This document shows positions 1-6,477 of a stretch of 10,154 bases of DNA, one piece after another. Location: NCBI GenBank assembly GCA_027031025.1, contig JALVEJ010000167.1, forward strand, positions 1 to 10,154, written 5' to 3'. Positions within the stretch are counted from its first letter, which is position 1. The number at the start of each line of letters is the position of its first letter. This DNA is from Flavobacteriales bacterium (lineage in GTDB: Bacteria > Bacteroidota > Bacteroidia > Flavobacteriales > Flavobacteriaceae). The translations under genes were made by a program, and so were the position numbers. Below the pieces are notes generated by a model. That model saw only the letters and a program-made list of their open reading frames with translations. It was not told the DNA's origin and searched no databases.

Positions 1-550
1 ACAAAACTACAACGACCTCAATCTTATCATAGCCCATCTGGGCGGTGGTATTTCGGTTGGCGCTCATCAAAAAGGAAAAGTTATAGATGTAAACCAAGCG
101 CTAGACGGTGAAGGACCTTTTTCGCCCGAACGAAGCGGTACCTTACCCGCAGGAGATTTGGTAAGAATGGCATTTTCGGGCAAATATTCACAAACTGAAA
201 TGCTCAAAATGCTTACCGGCCAAGGCGGATTAATGGCTTATTTGAGCACGAATAATTTAGAGGAAATTGAAAAAAATTTGGATAAAAAAAGTTCCGAAAT
301 TTTGGAAGCTCTAACTTACCAAGTGGCTAAATCAATCGGAGAAATGGCAACGGTATTAAAAGGAAAGATTGATGCGATTATACTGACCGGCGGGTTGGCA
401 CATTCCGGTTTTATTACGAATAAGATTATAGAACGTATAAAATTTATTGCCCCTGTTCATATTTTTCCAGGTGAAGATGAAATACAGGCTTTGGCCAAAA
501 ACGGATTGATGGTATGGAAAGGGGATTTAATTCCAAAGCATTATCAATAG
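1..550 (+). CDS. buk: Butyrate kinase, C-terminal part (5' end outside window)
   Basis: This is the C-terminal half of an acetokinase-family (ASKHA fold) kinase that interconverts butyryl phosphate plus ADP with butyrate plus ATP in the cytoplasm, the last step of one fermentative butyrate route. The frame is open from base 2 to the TAG at 548-550, giving 182 residues of a family usually near 355. Visible motifs are a HLGGGISVGAH-type glycine-rich phosphate-binding loop (bases 35-67), the family signature IDVNQALDGEGPFSPERSG just after it, and a second nucleotide-binding segment ILTGGLAHSGF near bases 380-415. These signatures favour butyrate kinase over acetate kinase; a branched-chain acyl kinase role cannot be excluded. 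The usual partner, phosphate butyryltransferase, would be expected upstream, outside the window. No terminator is evident after the stop. Identification is strong; substrate is inferred from the family. Confidence 0.93.
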   Translation, partial: QNYNDLNLIIAHLGGGISVGAHQKGKVIDVNQALDGEGPFSPERSGTLPAGDLVRMAFSGKYSQTEMLKMLTGQGGLMAYLSTNNLEEIEKNLDKKSSEILEALTYQVAKSIGEMATVLKGKIDAIILTGGLAHSGFITNKIIERIKFIAPVHIFPGEDEIQALAKNGLMVWKGDLIPKHYQ

Positions 551-564
551 TTTACAATTGTAAC
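551..564. repeat. Palindrome, TTTACAAATGTAAA-type (variant)
   Basis: TTTACAATTGTAAC begins at the first base after the buk stop; its core TTACAATTGTAA (552-563) is a perfect 12-base palindrome. It resembles the motif at 808-821 but has a different centre. It may be an operator or chance in AT-rich DNA. Confidence 0.35.
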
Positions 565-782
565 ATTTAGGAAAGAAAGTTATGAATCAATCAGACCTTT
601 AATTTATATTACCAATAAAGAACCGGAACGTCACACACAATTTATTGGTTATAAAACTTTACCATATAATTGTCAATATTCCGGAAACAACTGCTACAAA
701 CAAGTTAAGGCTTTAATAAAACAAATAGACCAGTTACATACGCTGTTTCTAATATCTTCAAATCTATACAAAATATTGACAA

Positions 783-796
783 TAGACACTTGTCTA
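783..796. repeat. Short inverted repeat downstream of the proline dehydrogenase gene
   Basis: TAGACA and TGTCTA form a perfect 6-base inverted repeat around a CT centre. A looser GACAA/TTGTC pairing (5 bp, 7-base loop) overlaps it, and on the minus strand it is followed by a partly T-rich stretch. It could act as a weak transcription end for the minus-strand proline dehydrogenase gene, but stem and T-tract are both poor. Confidence 0.25.
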
Positions 797-807
797 ACTT
801 TCAATGG

Positions 808-821
808 TTTACAAATGTAAA
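808..821. promoter_or_regulatory. Perfect TTTACA-AA-TGTAAA palindrome, candidate operator
   Basis: A perfect 6-base inverted repeat with a 2-base centre lies one base beyond the proline dehydrogenase stop (minus strand) and covers the end of the open frame after buk. The TACAnnTGTA core is the form bound by BlaI/MecI-type repressors, and similar sites serve other winged-helix and HTH regulators; no BlaI-type gene is in the window. Read on the minus strand it contains TACATTTG, which also fits the Bacteroidota -7 consensus. Which factor binds, if any, is unknown. Confidence 0.4.
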
Positions 822-822
822 A

Positions 823-1998
823 TCAGTCTTGTAACTTTCTTCTCTTCCTCTCAGCTGATAGTAATTCTAATTCACGATTAGTTTGACCGGCAACCGATGT
901 GTTTTCTTCTGCTCTTCTAATTAAATACGGCATAACATCCTTAACCGGACCAAATGGTATATATTTACTGGTGTTGTAGCCGAGCTTTGCTAAATTAAAA
1001 GTAATATGATCGCTCATGCCCAGCAATTGCCCGAACCAAATACGTTTATCATTTTTTTGTAAACCATATTGGTCTATCAGTTGGGTTAGATATAGCGCAC
1101 TATCTTCGTTGTGGGTGCCGGCATATACCGACATATCTGCAATATTAGAAACCATATAAGCCAAGGTATCATTATAATTTTTATCAGTTGCCGCTTTATC
1201 TTTACATATCGGATCTTCATAACCCAATTCTTTTGCCCGGACTCTTTCTTTTTCCATATATGCTCCTCGCACTAATTTCATCCCTATTTTAAAGCCTTCC
1301 TTTTTGGCACGTTGATGAAGTTTTTTTAAGTACGGCAAGCGATCTTTCCTATATAATTGCAAGGTATTAAACACAATTGCTTCTTTTTTATTATAACGTC
1401 GCATCATGTCTTCAACCAAATCATCGGCAGCTTTTTGCATCCATGTTTCTTCGGCATCAATCATCAACGGCACACCAGCATCATAAGCAGCTTTTGACAA
1501 GGTATCGTAACGATGCACTACCCTATCCCACTCGGCTTGTTCCGTAGCTGTTAGAGGGTTCTCCGAGGATACTTTTTCATAAATGGCAAAGCGCCCCATA
1601 CCGGTAGGTTTAAAAACCGCAAAAGGAATTTCAGGACGGTTTTTAGCAAATTCAATCAATTCCAAATTTTTATGCAAAGTAGCATCAAAAGTTTCATCAT
1701 TTTCCGCACCTTCAACCGAATAATCCAAGATAGAATAAACCCCTTTGGCATATAATTTGTCAACCAGCGGCAAAGTATCTTTTTCATTAACGCCACCGCA
1801 AAAATGATCAAATACCGTTGTTTTAATAAGACCTTCAACGGGAAAATGGTGTTTTAAAGCAAACTTTGTAACGCCGGTCCCGAGTTTGACCAAGGATTCA
1901 TTTTTTATCATTTTGAATAACCAATAGGCTTTTTCCAGTTCGGCATCAGTTTTTATAGCAAAAGCAACTTCGGTATTGTTAAATATATCTTTGTTCAT
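823..1998 (-). CDS. Proline dehydrogenase (monofunctional, FAD-dependent)
   Basis: Oxidises L-proline to pyrroline-5-carboxylate with FAD, passing electrons to the quinone pool; the P5C dehydrogenase step must be encoded elsewhere. From the ATG at 1996-1998 the protein has 391 residues, the size of the stand-alone Bacteroidota enzyme rather than PutA. It shows the beta/alpha-barrel signatures: VFDHFCGGVNE near the N-terminus, AVFKPTGMGRFAIYEKVS, LMIDAEETW, GMKLVRGAY (Arg244) in the FAD-binding part, and the substrate-binding C-terminal helix IPFGPVKDVMPYLIRRAEEN with Arg361, Arg362 and Glu365. I prefer this ATG to the TTG 18 bases upstream because it gives the family N-terminus (FNNTEVAFAIKTDAELEKAYWLFKMI) and because that TTG lies in a likely -7 promoter box. 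The gene is divergent from aroB. Regulation by the Lrp/AsnC protein 1.2 kb away is possible, since Lrp-type proteins control proline catabolism in some proteobacteria, but this is inference. Confidence 0.95.
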   Translation of the reverse strand: MNKDIFNNTEVAFAIKTDAELEKAYWLFKMIKNESLVKLGTGVTKFALKHHFPVEGLIKTTVFDHFCGGVNEKDTLPLVDKLYAKGVYSILDYSVEGAENDETFDATLHKNLELIEFAKNRPEIPFAVFKPTGMGRFAIYEKVSSENPLTATEQAEWDRVVHRYDTLSKAAYDAGVPLMIDAEETWMQKAADDLVEDMMRRYNKKEAIVFNTLQLYRKDRLPYLKKLHQRAKKEGFKIGMKLVRGAYMEKERVRAKELGYEDPICKDKAATDKNYNDTLAYMVSNIADMSVYAGTHNEDSALYLTQLIDQYGLQKNDKRIWFGQLLGMSDHITFNLAKLGYNTSKYIPFGPVKDVMPYLIRRAEENTSVAGQTNRELELLSAERKRRKLQD

Positions 1999-2013
1999 GG
2001 CTTCAAATTTTTT

Positions 2014-2021
2014 CAAAAATA
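2014..2021 (-). promoter_or_regulatory. Candidate -7 box for the proline dehydrogenase gene
   Basis: On the minus strand this reads TATTTTTG, an exact TAnnTTTG Bacteroidota -7 element, 15 bases before the ATG at 1998. No clear TTTG -33 element lies 19-21 bases upstream, so support is moderate. A transcript starting here would have a leader of only about ten bases. Confidence 0.4.
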
Positions 2022-2074
2022 AAAAGTTTTATCGAGATTAATATGATAAATATTAGTATTTTTAGCCCAAAATT

Positions 2075-3121
2075 ATGATGATGGCTTATTATTTTGAAAA
2101 TTATGGTATTGACGCCTTACATAACTATATTTCCGAGTTTAATCCTTCAAAAATTATAGTCATTACCGACAATAATACCCAAAGTTTTTGCTTGGATTAT
2201 TTTAAAAATCTTACCAATTTGGAGTTTACAAATGTAAACATCAAAAACGGAGATATTCACAAGAATATTAATACTTTATCAGATGTTTGGAAGCAACTAA
2301 TGAAAGCGGGTGTAGACCGAAAAACCTTGATGATTAATCTAGGGGGTGGTGTAGTTACTGACTTAGGCGGATTTGCTGCCGCAACCTTTAAGCGCGGACT
2401 AAAATTTATTCATGTACCAACGACACTGCTGGGAATGGTGGATGCAGCCATCGGTGGTAAAAACGGTATTAATTTTATGGAAGCTAAAAATCAAATAGGG
2501 ACCATTGTGCAACCCGAATTTGTATGGATTTTCACCGGTTTTTTAAAGACTTTACCCGAAGAGGAATTTATTTCAGGGTTTGCAGAAATGCTAAAACACG
2601 GCTTGATTGCCGATAGAGCGTATTGGAAAGACTTAATTTCGTATGCGCAAAACCCGAACCATAATCACCTTCTTCCCGGCTTAATAAAAAAATCTGTCAC
2701 TATCAAAGATCATATTATCCAAGAAGACCCTTTTGAACAAGGGAAACGAAAGTTATTAAATTTCGGTCATACAATAGGGCATGCTTTGGAAAGTTTTATG
2801 AATTATCAAAAAAACATACCGTTATCGCATGGCAAAGCCATAGCAGCCGGCATGATTATGGAAGCTTACCTTTCCTTTAAACTTAATGGTTTAAATCAGT
2901 CGGATTTAGCTGAGATCAAACAAAGTATTAATTCTCTATATCCGATTATTAATTTGTCTATCAATGAAATAAAAGAAATTATTAACTTAATGCGTTTTGA
3001 CAAAAAGAATGAAAACGGTGTGGTGAAATTTGTGTTAGTAAACCGGATCGGAAGTGCAGATTTCAACAAAGAAGCACCGGAACAATTGCTTTACGAAGCA
3101 TTTGATTTTTACCAGTCTTAA
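2075..3121 (+). CDS. aroB: 3-Dehydroquinate synthase
   Basis: Catalyses the second shikimate-pathway step, NAD- and metal-dependent cyclisation of DAHP to 3-dehydroquinate, in the cytoplasm. It has 348 residues, normal for AroB. The NAD-binding glycine-rich segment GGGVVTDLGG lies at 90-99, followed by PTTLLGMVDAAIGGKNGIN from 115. Conserved metal/active-site residues are Glu171 in GFAEMLKHGLI, the histidines of NFGHTIGHALE (232, 236) and His252 in LSHGKAIAAGM. Three consecutive ATG codons (2075, 2078, 2081) make the exact start ambiguous by two residues. The gene is divergent from proline dehydrogenase with about 75 bases between starts; a TATTTTTA element at 2057-2064 is a one-mismatch -7 candidate. 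It is convergent with the Lrp-family gene. A perfect 16-base palindrome lies inside the coding sequence at 2224-2239. No other aro gene is adjacent. Confidence 0.96.
   Translation: MMMAYYFENYGIDALHNYISEFNPSKIIVITDNNTQSFCLDYFKNLTNLEFTNVNIKNGDIHKNINTLSDVWKQLMKAGVDRKTLMINLGGGVVTDLGGFAAATFKRGLKFIHVPTTLLGMVDAAIGGKNGINFMEAKNQIGTIVQPEFVWIFTGFLKTLPEEEFISGFAEMLKHGLIADRAYWKDLISYAQNPNHNHLLPGLIKKSVTIKDHIIQEDPFEQGKRKLLNFGHTIGHALESFMNYQKNIPLSHGKAIAAGMIMEAYLSFKLNGLNQSDLAEIKQSINSLYPIINLSINEIKEIINLMRFDKKNENGVVKFVLVNRIGSADFNKEAPEQLLYEAFDFYQS
2224..2239. repeat. 16-base palindrome GTTTACA-AA-TGTAAAC inside aroB
   Basis: A perfect 7-base inverted repeat with an AA centre, containing the same 14 bases as the site at 808-821. 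It encodes FTNVN in a poorly conserved part of AroB, so it may be coincidental codon choice or an intragenic operator. Confidence 0.4.
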
Positions 3122-3149
3122 TGGAAAGTGGAAATGACACCAAAAAAAA

Positions 3150-3168
3150 CCCGGATAAAACATCCGGG
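3150..3168 (-). terminator. Intrinsic terminator of the Lrp/AsnC-family gene
   Basis: CCCGGAT (3150-3156) and ATCCGGG (3162-3168) form a perfect 7-bp GC-rich stem with a 5-base loop. Read on the minus strand the stem is followed at once by eight T (plus-strand A run 3142-3149), the classic rho-independent layout, 26 bases past the Lrp-family stop. On the plus strand the stem is followed by CAATCTATAAAAAA without a T-tract, so it should end aroB transcripts poorly if at all. Confidence 0.85.
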
Positions 3169-3194
3169 CAATCTATAAAAAATGTCATAAAAAA

Positions 3195-3677
3195 TTAAAC
3201 CATTTCTTTAAAAATCGTATGCATCAACCGTTTTTTATCATTGATACTTTCTTCCAAAGAAATCATGGTTTCTGTTCGGATAATACCTTCAATATCATCT
3301 ATTTTAAAGATAATTTCTTTGGCATGTTGGGTGTTTTTAGCACGGATTTTACAGAAAATATTGAATTTTCCGGTAGTAATATGTGCTACGGAAACATAAG
3401 GTATTTCTTCCAATCTGTTTAAAACAAATCTGGTTTGAGAAGTTTTTGACAAATAGATCCCGACATACGCTATAAAAGAATAACCCAGCTTATCATAATC
3501 CAATATTAACGTGGAACCTTTAATGATTCCGGCTTCTTCCATTTTTCTAACTCTGACGTGAACAGTTCCGGCAGAAATCAACAATTTTTTTGCTATTTCC
3601 GTAAAAGGTGTCCTGGCATTGTCAATTAGCATATCCAAGATTTGCAAATCGACATCATCTAAATGTATTTTTCCCAT
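3195..3677 (-). CDS. Lrp/AsnC-family transcriptional regulator
   Basis: A 160-residue feast/famine regulator, the usual family length. Residues 5-60 form the winged helix-turn-helix (LDDVDLQILDMLIDNARTPF, then EIAKKLLISAGTVHVRVRKMEEAGII). Residues 70-150 form the RAM (regulation of amino acid metabolism) domain, with the alternating strands YSFIAYVGIYL, YVSVAHITTGKFNIFCKI and EGIIRTETMISL; the TGKFNIF turn corresponds to the ligand-binding turn of the family. Such proteins act as dimers to octamers and often respond to amino acids. The start ATG at 3675-3677 fits the family N-terminus. The gene is monocistronic: a candidate -7 box lies 36 bases upstream and a strong terminator follows. The effector and targets are not shown by the sequence; proline dehydrogenase nearby is a candidate, but aroB lies between. 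Autoregulation is common in this family. Confidence 0.93.
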   Translation of the reverse strand: MGKIHLDDVDLQILDMLIDNARTPFTEIAKKLLISAGTVHVRVRKMEEAGIIKGSTLILDYDKLGYSFIAYVGIYLSKTSQTRFVLNRLEEIPYVSVAHITTGKFNIFCKIRAKNTQHAKEIIFKIDDIEGIIRTETMISLEESINDKKRLMHTIFKEMV

Positions 3678-3712
3678 TTTTAATTTTTTTTATTTCGTTA
3701 TTTAATTTCGTG

Positions 3713-3720
3713 CAAATATA
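3713..3720 (-). promoter_or_regulatory. -7 box for the Lrp/AsnC-family gene
   Basis: On the minus strand this reads TATATTTG followed by CA, an exact TAnnTTTG element, with the ATG at 3677 about 30 bases downstream of the expected start site. The -33 region is a run of A and T without a clear TTTG. Confidence 0.55.
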
Positions 3721-3887
3721 CGACATCTTATTAAATAATTATAATTTTTTTATTTTTTTCTAGTTTTTAATGTCATTTATACGCATTTTAGCCTTTAAAA
3801 CTTATTAATTTTATGAAAAATGCTTTTTTGTTTCATAGTGATATTGGTAAACTTTCATTTTTTTCTATTAACAAACTCACAGATTAG

Positions 3888-3901
3888 TTTACATTTGCAA
3901 T
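3888..3901. promoter_or_regulatory. Near-palindrome TTTACATTTGCAAT, candidate operator
   Basis: Matches 12 of 14 bases of TTTACATTTGTAAA, the reverse complement of the site at 808-821. It lies in the divergent spacer between the two regulator genes, and its TACATTTG could also act as a plus-strand -7 box. Confidence 0.35.
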
Positions 3902-4111
3902 ACGATTTTGTAACACCTCAATCATTTTAACTTTGTTAAACTTTGAATTATCACACTTTTTTCTCAAAAATTTTTAATACCGATAAATTTTTGTTATAAT
4001 TATTATCCAAAATATTGAAAATCAGTTATTAAATTAAATTTAATAAAGCCTTATTTCGGATACATAATCGGGGAAAAGCAAGCTAAAATTATCAGTTTTG
4101 ACTAAATTACT

Positions 4112-4142
4112 TTTGTAAAATAATTTTATTTTTGTATATTTG
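4112..4142 (+). promoter_or_regulatory. Bacteroidota-type promoter of the HTH regulator gene
   Basis: A TTTG at 4112-4115 is separated by 19 bases from TATATTTG at 4135-4142, matching the published Bacteroidota layout TTTG - 19 to 21 - TAnnTTTG. Transcription should begin near 4147-4150, about 20 bases before the ATG at 4170. This is the best complete promoter in the window. Confidence 0.65.
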
Positions 4143-4152
4143 AAATATCGAA

Positions 4153-4166
4153 ATCACAAATGTAAA
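4153..4166. promoter_or_regulatory. TTTACAAATGTAAA-like site in the HTH gene leader
   Basis: ATCACAAATGTAAA matches 12 of 14 bases of the palindrome at 808-821 and lies between the predicted transcription start and the ATG of the HTH gene, where a bound repressor would block its own transcription. Autoregulation is inferred from position only. Confidence 0.4.
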
Positions 4167-4169
4167 AAC

Positions 4170-4583
4170 ATGACTGCTATTAGTAAACGCATTCAATATA
4201 TACTGGAACATTACAATTTGACAGCCGGTCAGTTTGCTGAAAAGTTAGGGATCCAAAAAAGTAGTGTCTCTCACCTACTATCGGGACGCAACAAACCTTC
4301 TTTTCAATTTTTATCAAAATTGGTTAAAGCTTTTCCTGAAATTAATTTGAATTGGTTTATTACCGGAGAAGGCGATATTTTTTATAAATCCGAACAAGAT
4401 AGCGAATATGAGAATCTCAGCAAAGTAAAAAACCAACCGGATAACGACAAAACTTTACAAGAATTTGAAAGCCAACCGATTCAAAAAAAATCGGCAGATG
4501 AATCCGGGTCAACTGCCAATCAATTGGAACAAATCATCATGGTTTATCATGATGATACATTTAAAATTTTAAAAAAACGTTAA
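4170..4583 (+). CDS. Small HTH (XRE/Cro-C1 family) regulator
   Basis: A 137-residue DNA-binding protein. Residues 5-68 form the Cro/C1-type helix-turn-helix, with LTAGQFAEKLGIQKSSVSHL as helices 2-3, then LSGRNKPSFQFLSKLVKAFP and the common ending INLNWFITGEG. A polar, poorly conserved linker (about 70-115) follows, and the C-terminus ends QLEQIIMVYHDDTFKIL, resembling the short VxxIVxFYxDxTF tail seen in many Bacteroidota HTH proteins. No S24 peptidase domain is present. I chose the ATG at 4170; a longer frame starting with TTG at 4140 would begin within the -7 box TATATTTG and upstream of the expected transcript start. The gene is convergent with yjbQ and the stops overlap within TTAA. Target genes are unknown; a TTTACAAATGTAAA-like site in its own leader suggests autoregulation. 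Confidence 0.88.
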   Translation: MTAISKRIQYILEHYNLTAGQFAEKLGIQKSSVSHLLSGRNKPSFQFLSKLVKAFPEINLNWFITGEGDIFYKSEQDSEYENLSKVKNQPDNDKTLQEFESQPIQKKSADESGSTANQLEQIIMVYHDDTFKILKKR

Positions 4584-4990
4584 CGCATTATTGTGGCAAT
4601 GAGCTTACGGTTACCGGCATGGTTTCTAAATTCACATAAAAATATACCTTGCCATTGGCCCAAATTTAACTTACCATTGGAAATGGGGATGGTAATATCG
4701 GTTCCAATCATAGCGGCTTTGATATGCGCCGGCATGTCGTCGCTACCTTCAATGGTATGTTGATAATACGGCATATCTTCTTTGACAATATCATTAAACG
4801 CCGCTTCTAAATCTTGACGTACTGTCGGATCAAAATTTTCATTGATCATGATACTGGCAGAGGTATGCTGTATAAATAAATGCAATAAGCCGGTTTGCGG
4901 CAACATCTCTCCTACTTCATCAAGAATTAAATCCGTTATCAAATGATAGCCGCGCGGAAAAATCGGTAAGATTATCTTTTTTTGTTTCAT
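4580..4990 (-). CDS. yjbQ: YjbQ/UPF0047 family protein
   Basis: A 136-residue member of the YjbQ (UPF0047) family of small cytoplasmic proteins, described as trimeric; the E. coli member has been reported to have weak thiamine phosphate synthase activity, but the physiological role is not settled. Nearly every family signature is visible: QHTSASIMINENFDPTVRQD (residues 41-60), HTIEGSDDMPAHIKAAMIG (78-96) and LGQWQGIFLCEFR (110-122). His42, His78 and His89 are the conserved histidines expected at the metal or active site. Length is normal. The ATG is only 20 bases after the stop of the upstream 482-residue gene on the same strand, so the two are probably co-transcribed. It converges on the HTH gene with overlapping stop codons and no terminator between them. 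Family assignment is strong; the function is not. Confidence 0.92.
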   Translation of the reverse strand: MKQKKIILPIFPRGYHLITDLILDEVGEMLPQTGLLHLFIQHTSASIMINENFDPTVRQDLEAAFNDIVKEDMPYYQHTIEGSDDMPAHIKAAMIGTDITIPISNGKLNLGQWQGIFLCEFRNHAGNRKLIATIMR

Positions 4991-5010
4991 TGGGTTTAGT
5001 TTATTGGCAT

Positions 5011-6459
5011 TTAACTTAATTGCAGCCGGTTATAGCCAAACAATTTGTTTTTTTTGATTTGTTCGGCAATCTCATCCGGCACAAAAGTTTCCCAACCGGC
5101 AATACCTTTTTGAATTTTATCGATTAATTCGCGATTGTATGTATTTAGTAATTGTTCATCATAATCAGTGATATCGACAAATTTGCCATCATTTTTAAAA
5201 TATTCAAACAAATCTTGCATTTTTTTATCCAAACGCATATTACGACTGCATATTATTTCATCTTGCCCGCGTTCTTTATACGGATAAATATACAATTTCA
5301 TTTTTTTGTTCAACAATTTACCCATCGCTTCCAAAATACCACCGCTTAAATGTTTGTAGTAATTTTCATCAAATAATTTAATGAGATGGTTGGCGCCTAT
5401 TATCAAGCCCATACGTTCTTTGGTAAAGCGTGAAAAATATTCGGACAGACGATAATACTCCCTAAAATTGGTCACCATAACCATTTGATTTAGAGAGCTT
5501 AACAGATTTACCCGGTCTAAAAAATCTTTTTCATTGATGTCATCGGCACCATTGGTCAAGTTGTCCAAAGTCATTTCTAAAATCAAATCGGTTTTTTCCG
5601 GATTGACATCTGTTTCCTCGGTAAACTTAGCCAAACCTTTTTCTAGCATATCCAGTGCCAGCTTGGTAACAGGGCGAAAGCTGCCGCGAAGCGCCAAAAT
5701 GTTTTTCTTATATAATTCATCAGCCGGTAGTAAGTTGTAGCCATCCGGCCCAAACATAACGGCATCGGTAAAGCCGTTTTTGACCAATAACAAGCTCATC
5801 AGGCGGTTATCGACAAAAGCAAAACGGGGACCTGAAAAATTGATCATATCGATTTCTATTTTATCTTTATCGATATAATCATAGAGCGAGGCTAACAAAT
5901 CCTTTGGATTGTCATTGTAATAAAAGGCGCCGTAAATCAAGTTAACGCCCATTTTTCCCAAAGTCTCCTGTTGATGTTTGGCATCATTTTCATGAAAACG
6001 AACGTGCAAAATAATTTCGTTATAGTCTTCATAAGGCCCTAACTGAAACCGGATACCAACCCAGCCGTGACCTTTATATTTCTTAGCAAAATCAATAGTA
6101 GCCACCGTATTGGCATAGCTAAAATAAAACCGGTCGGGAAATTGTTTACGGTCGATACGTTCTTCCAGCAGCTTGGTTTCATGTATCAACATTTTTTTTA
6201 ACCGGTTTTTGGTTACATATCGTCCGTCAGCTTCACGACCGTAAATGGCATCACTAAATTCTTTGGAGTAAGCCGACATGGCTTTGGCAATGGTTCCGGA
6301 CGAAGCACCGGCTCTAAAAAAGTTTCGAGCGGTTTCTTGTCCGGCGCCTATTTCGGCAAAGGAGCCATAAATATTTTGATTGAGATTGATTTTTAAAGCT
6401 TTCTGCATCGGCGTGGGAGCCGATTTGAGTTCTATATCCCCTTTAAGTTTTACAGGCAT
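5011..6459 (-). CDS. Conserved protein of unknown function (482 residues)
   Basis: A soluble-looking protein with no signal peptide or membrane segment. I recognise it from memory as a conserved family of about 480 residues in Bacteroidota, cyanobacteria and some proteobacteria, sometimes labelled TonB-dependent receptor or nicotinate-nucleotide adenylyltransferase in databases. Neither name fits: there is no plug, barrel or export signal, and no adenylyltransferase HxGH motif is evident. Notable blocks are YGSFAEIGAGQETARNFFRA (residues 31-50) and SGTIAKAMSAYSKEFSDAIYG just after, then GWVGIRFQLGP, MGVNLIYGAFYY, IDMINFSGPRFAFVDNRLMS and AVMFGPDGYNLLP, followed by LALRGSFRPVTKLALDMLEKG. I start at ATG 6457-6459; the longer frame begins with a TTG at 6478-6480 that is part of a likely -7 box. 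It lies 20 bases upstream of yjbQ and probably forms an operon with it. Function unknown. Confidence 0.85.
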   Translation of the reverse strand: MPVKLKGDIELKSAPTPMQKALKINLNQNIYGSFAEIGAGQETARNFFRAGASSGTIAKAMSAYSKEFSDAIYGREADGRYVTKNRLKKMLIHETKLLEERIDRKQFPDRFYFSYANTVATIDFAKKYKGHGWVGIRFQLGPYEDYNEIILHVRFHENDAKHQQETLGKMGVNLIYGAFYYNDNPKDLLASLYDYIDKDKIEIDMINFSGPRFAFVDNRLMSLLLVKNGFTDAVMFGPDGYNLLPADELYKKNILALRGSFRPVTKLALDMLEKGLAKFTEETDVNPEKTDLILEMTLDNLTNGADDINEKDFLDRVNLLSSLNQMVMVTNFREYYRLSEYFSRFTKERMGLIIGANHLIKLFDENYYKHLSGGILEAMGKLLNKKMKLYIYPYKERGQDEIICSRNMRLDKKMQDLFEYFKNDGKFVDITDYDEQLLNTYNRELIDKIQKGIAGWETFVPDEIAEQIKKNKLFGYNRLQLS

Positions 6460-6477
6460 AGCATTTTTTATTTTTGC

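Larger units (their letters stand above)
551..820 (+). other. Start-less open frame directly following buk, possible gene remnant
   Basis: The frame of buk stays open for 89 further codons after its TAG stop, ending at TAA 818-820. It has no ATG or GTG near its beginning, and its only TTG lies close to the end, so it is not a normal gene. An ATG at 582-584 preceded by AGGAAAG lies in another frame and stops after six codons. The translation contains stretches such as PLIYITNKEPERHTQFIGYK and three cysteines; I recognise no family. It could be a decayed coding remnant, a 3' extension lost by a nonsense change, or chance. No coding is supported on the minus strand of this spacer. Confidence 0.25.
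3678..4169. other. AT-rich intergenic region between two divergent regulator genes
   Basis: About 490 bases with no supported gene. It holds the minus-strand promoter of the Lrp-family gene at the left and the plus-strand promoter and leader of the HTH gene at the right. The middle is very AT-rich with many T runs. The longest ATG frame I could trace (from 3813) is about 24 codons and unconvincing. A near-palindrome at 3888-3901 doubles as a possible -7 element, TACATTTG at 3890-3897, but no gene follows closely, so a small RNA or a long leader for the HTH gene is possible though unsupported. Confidence 0.5.

Noticed and set aside
1656..1838. 60-residue minus-strand frame within proline dehydrogenase
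   Set aside because: Alternative frame on the same strand as a strongly conserved gene; no signatures.
3219..3422. 67-residue plus-strand frame antisense to the Lrp-family gene
   Set aside because: Shadow of a conserved gene; no promoter, start context or recognisable product.
5152..5740. Plus-strand frames of 65 and 68 residues inside the 482-residue gene
   Set aside because: Antisense shadows; low-complexity Phe/Ile- or Ser-rich translations typical of reading the opposite strand.
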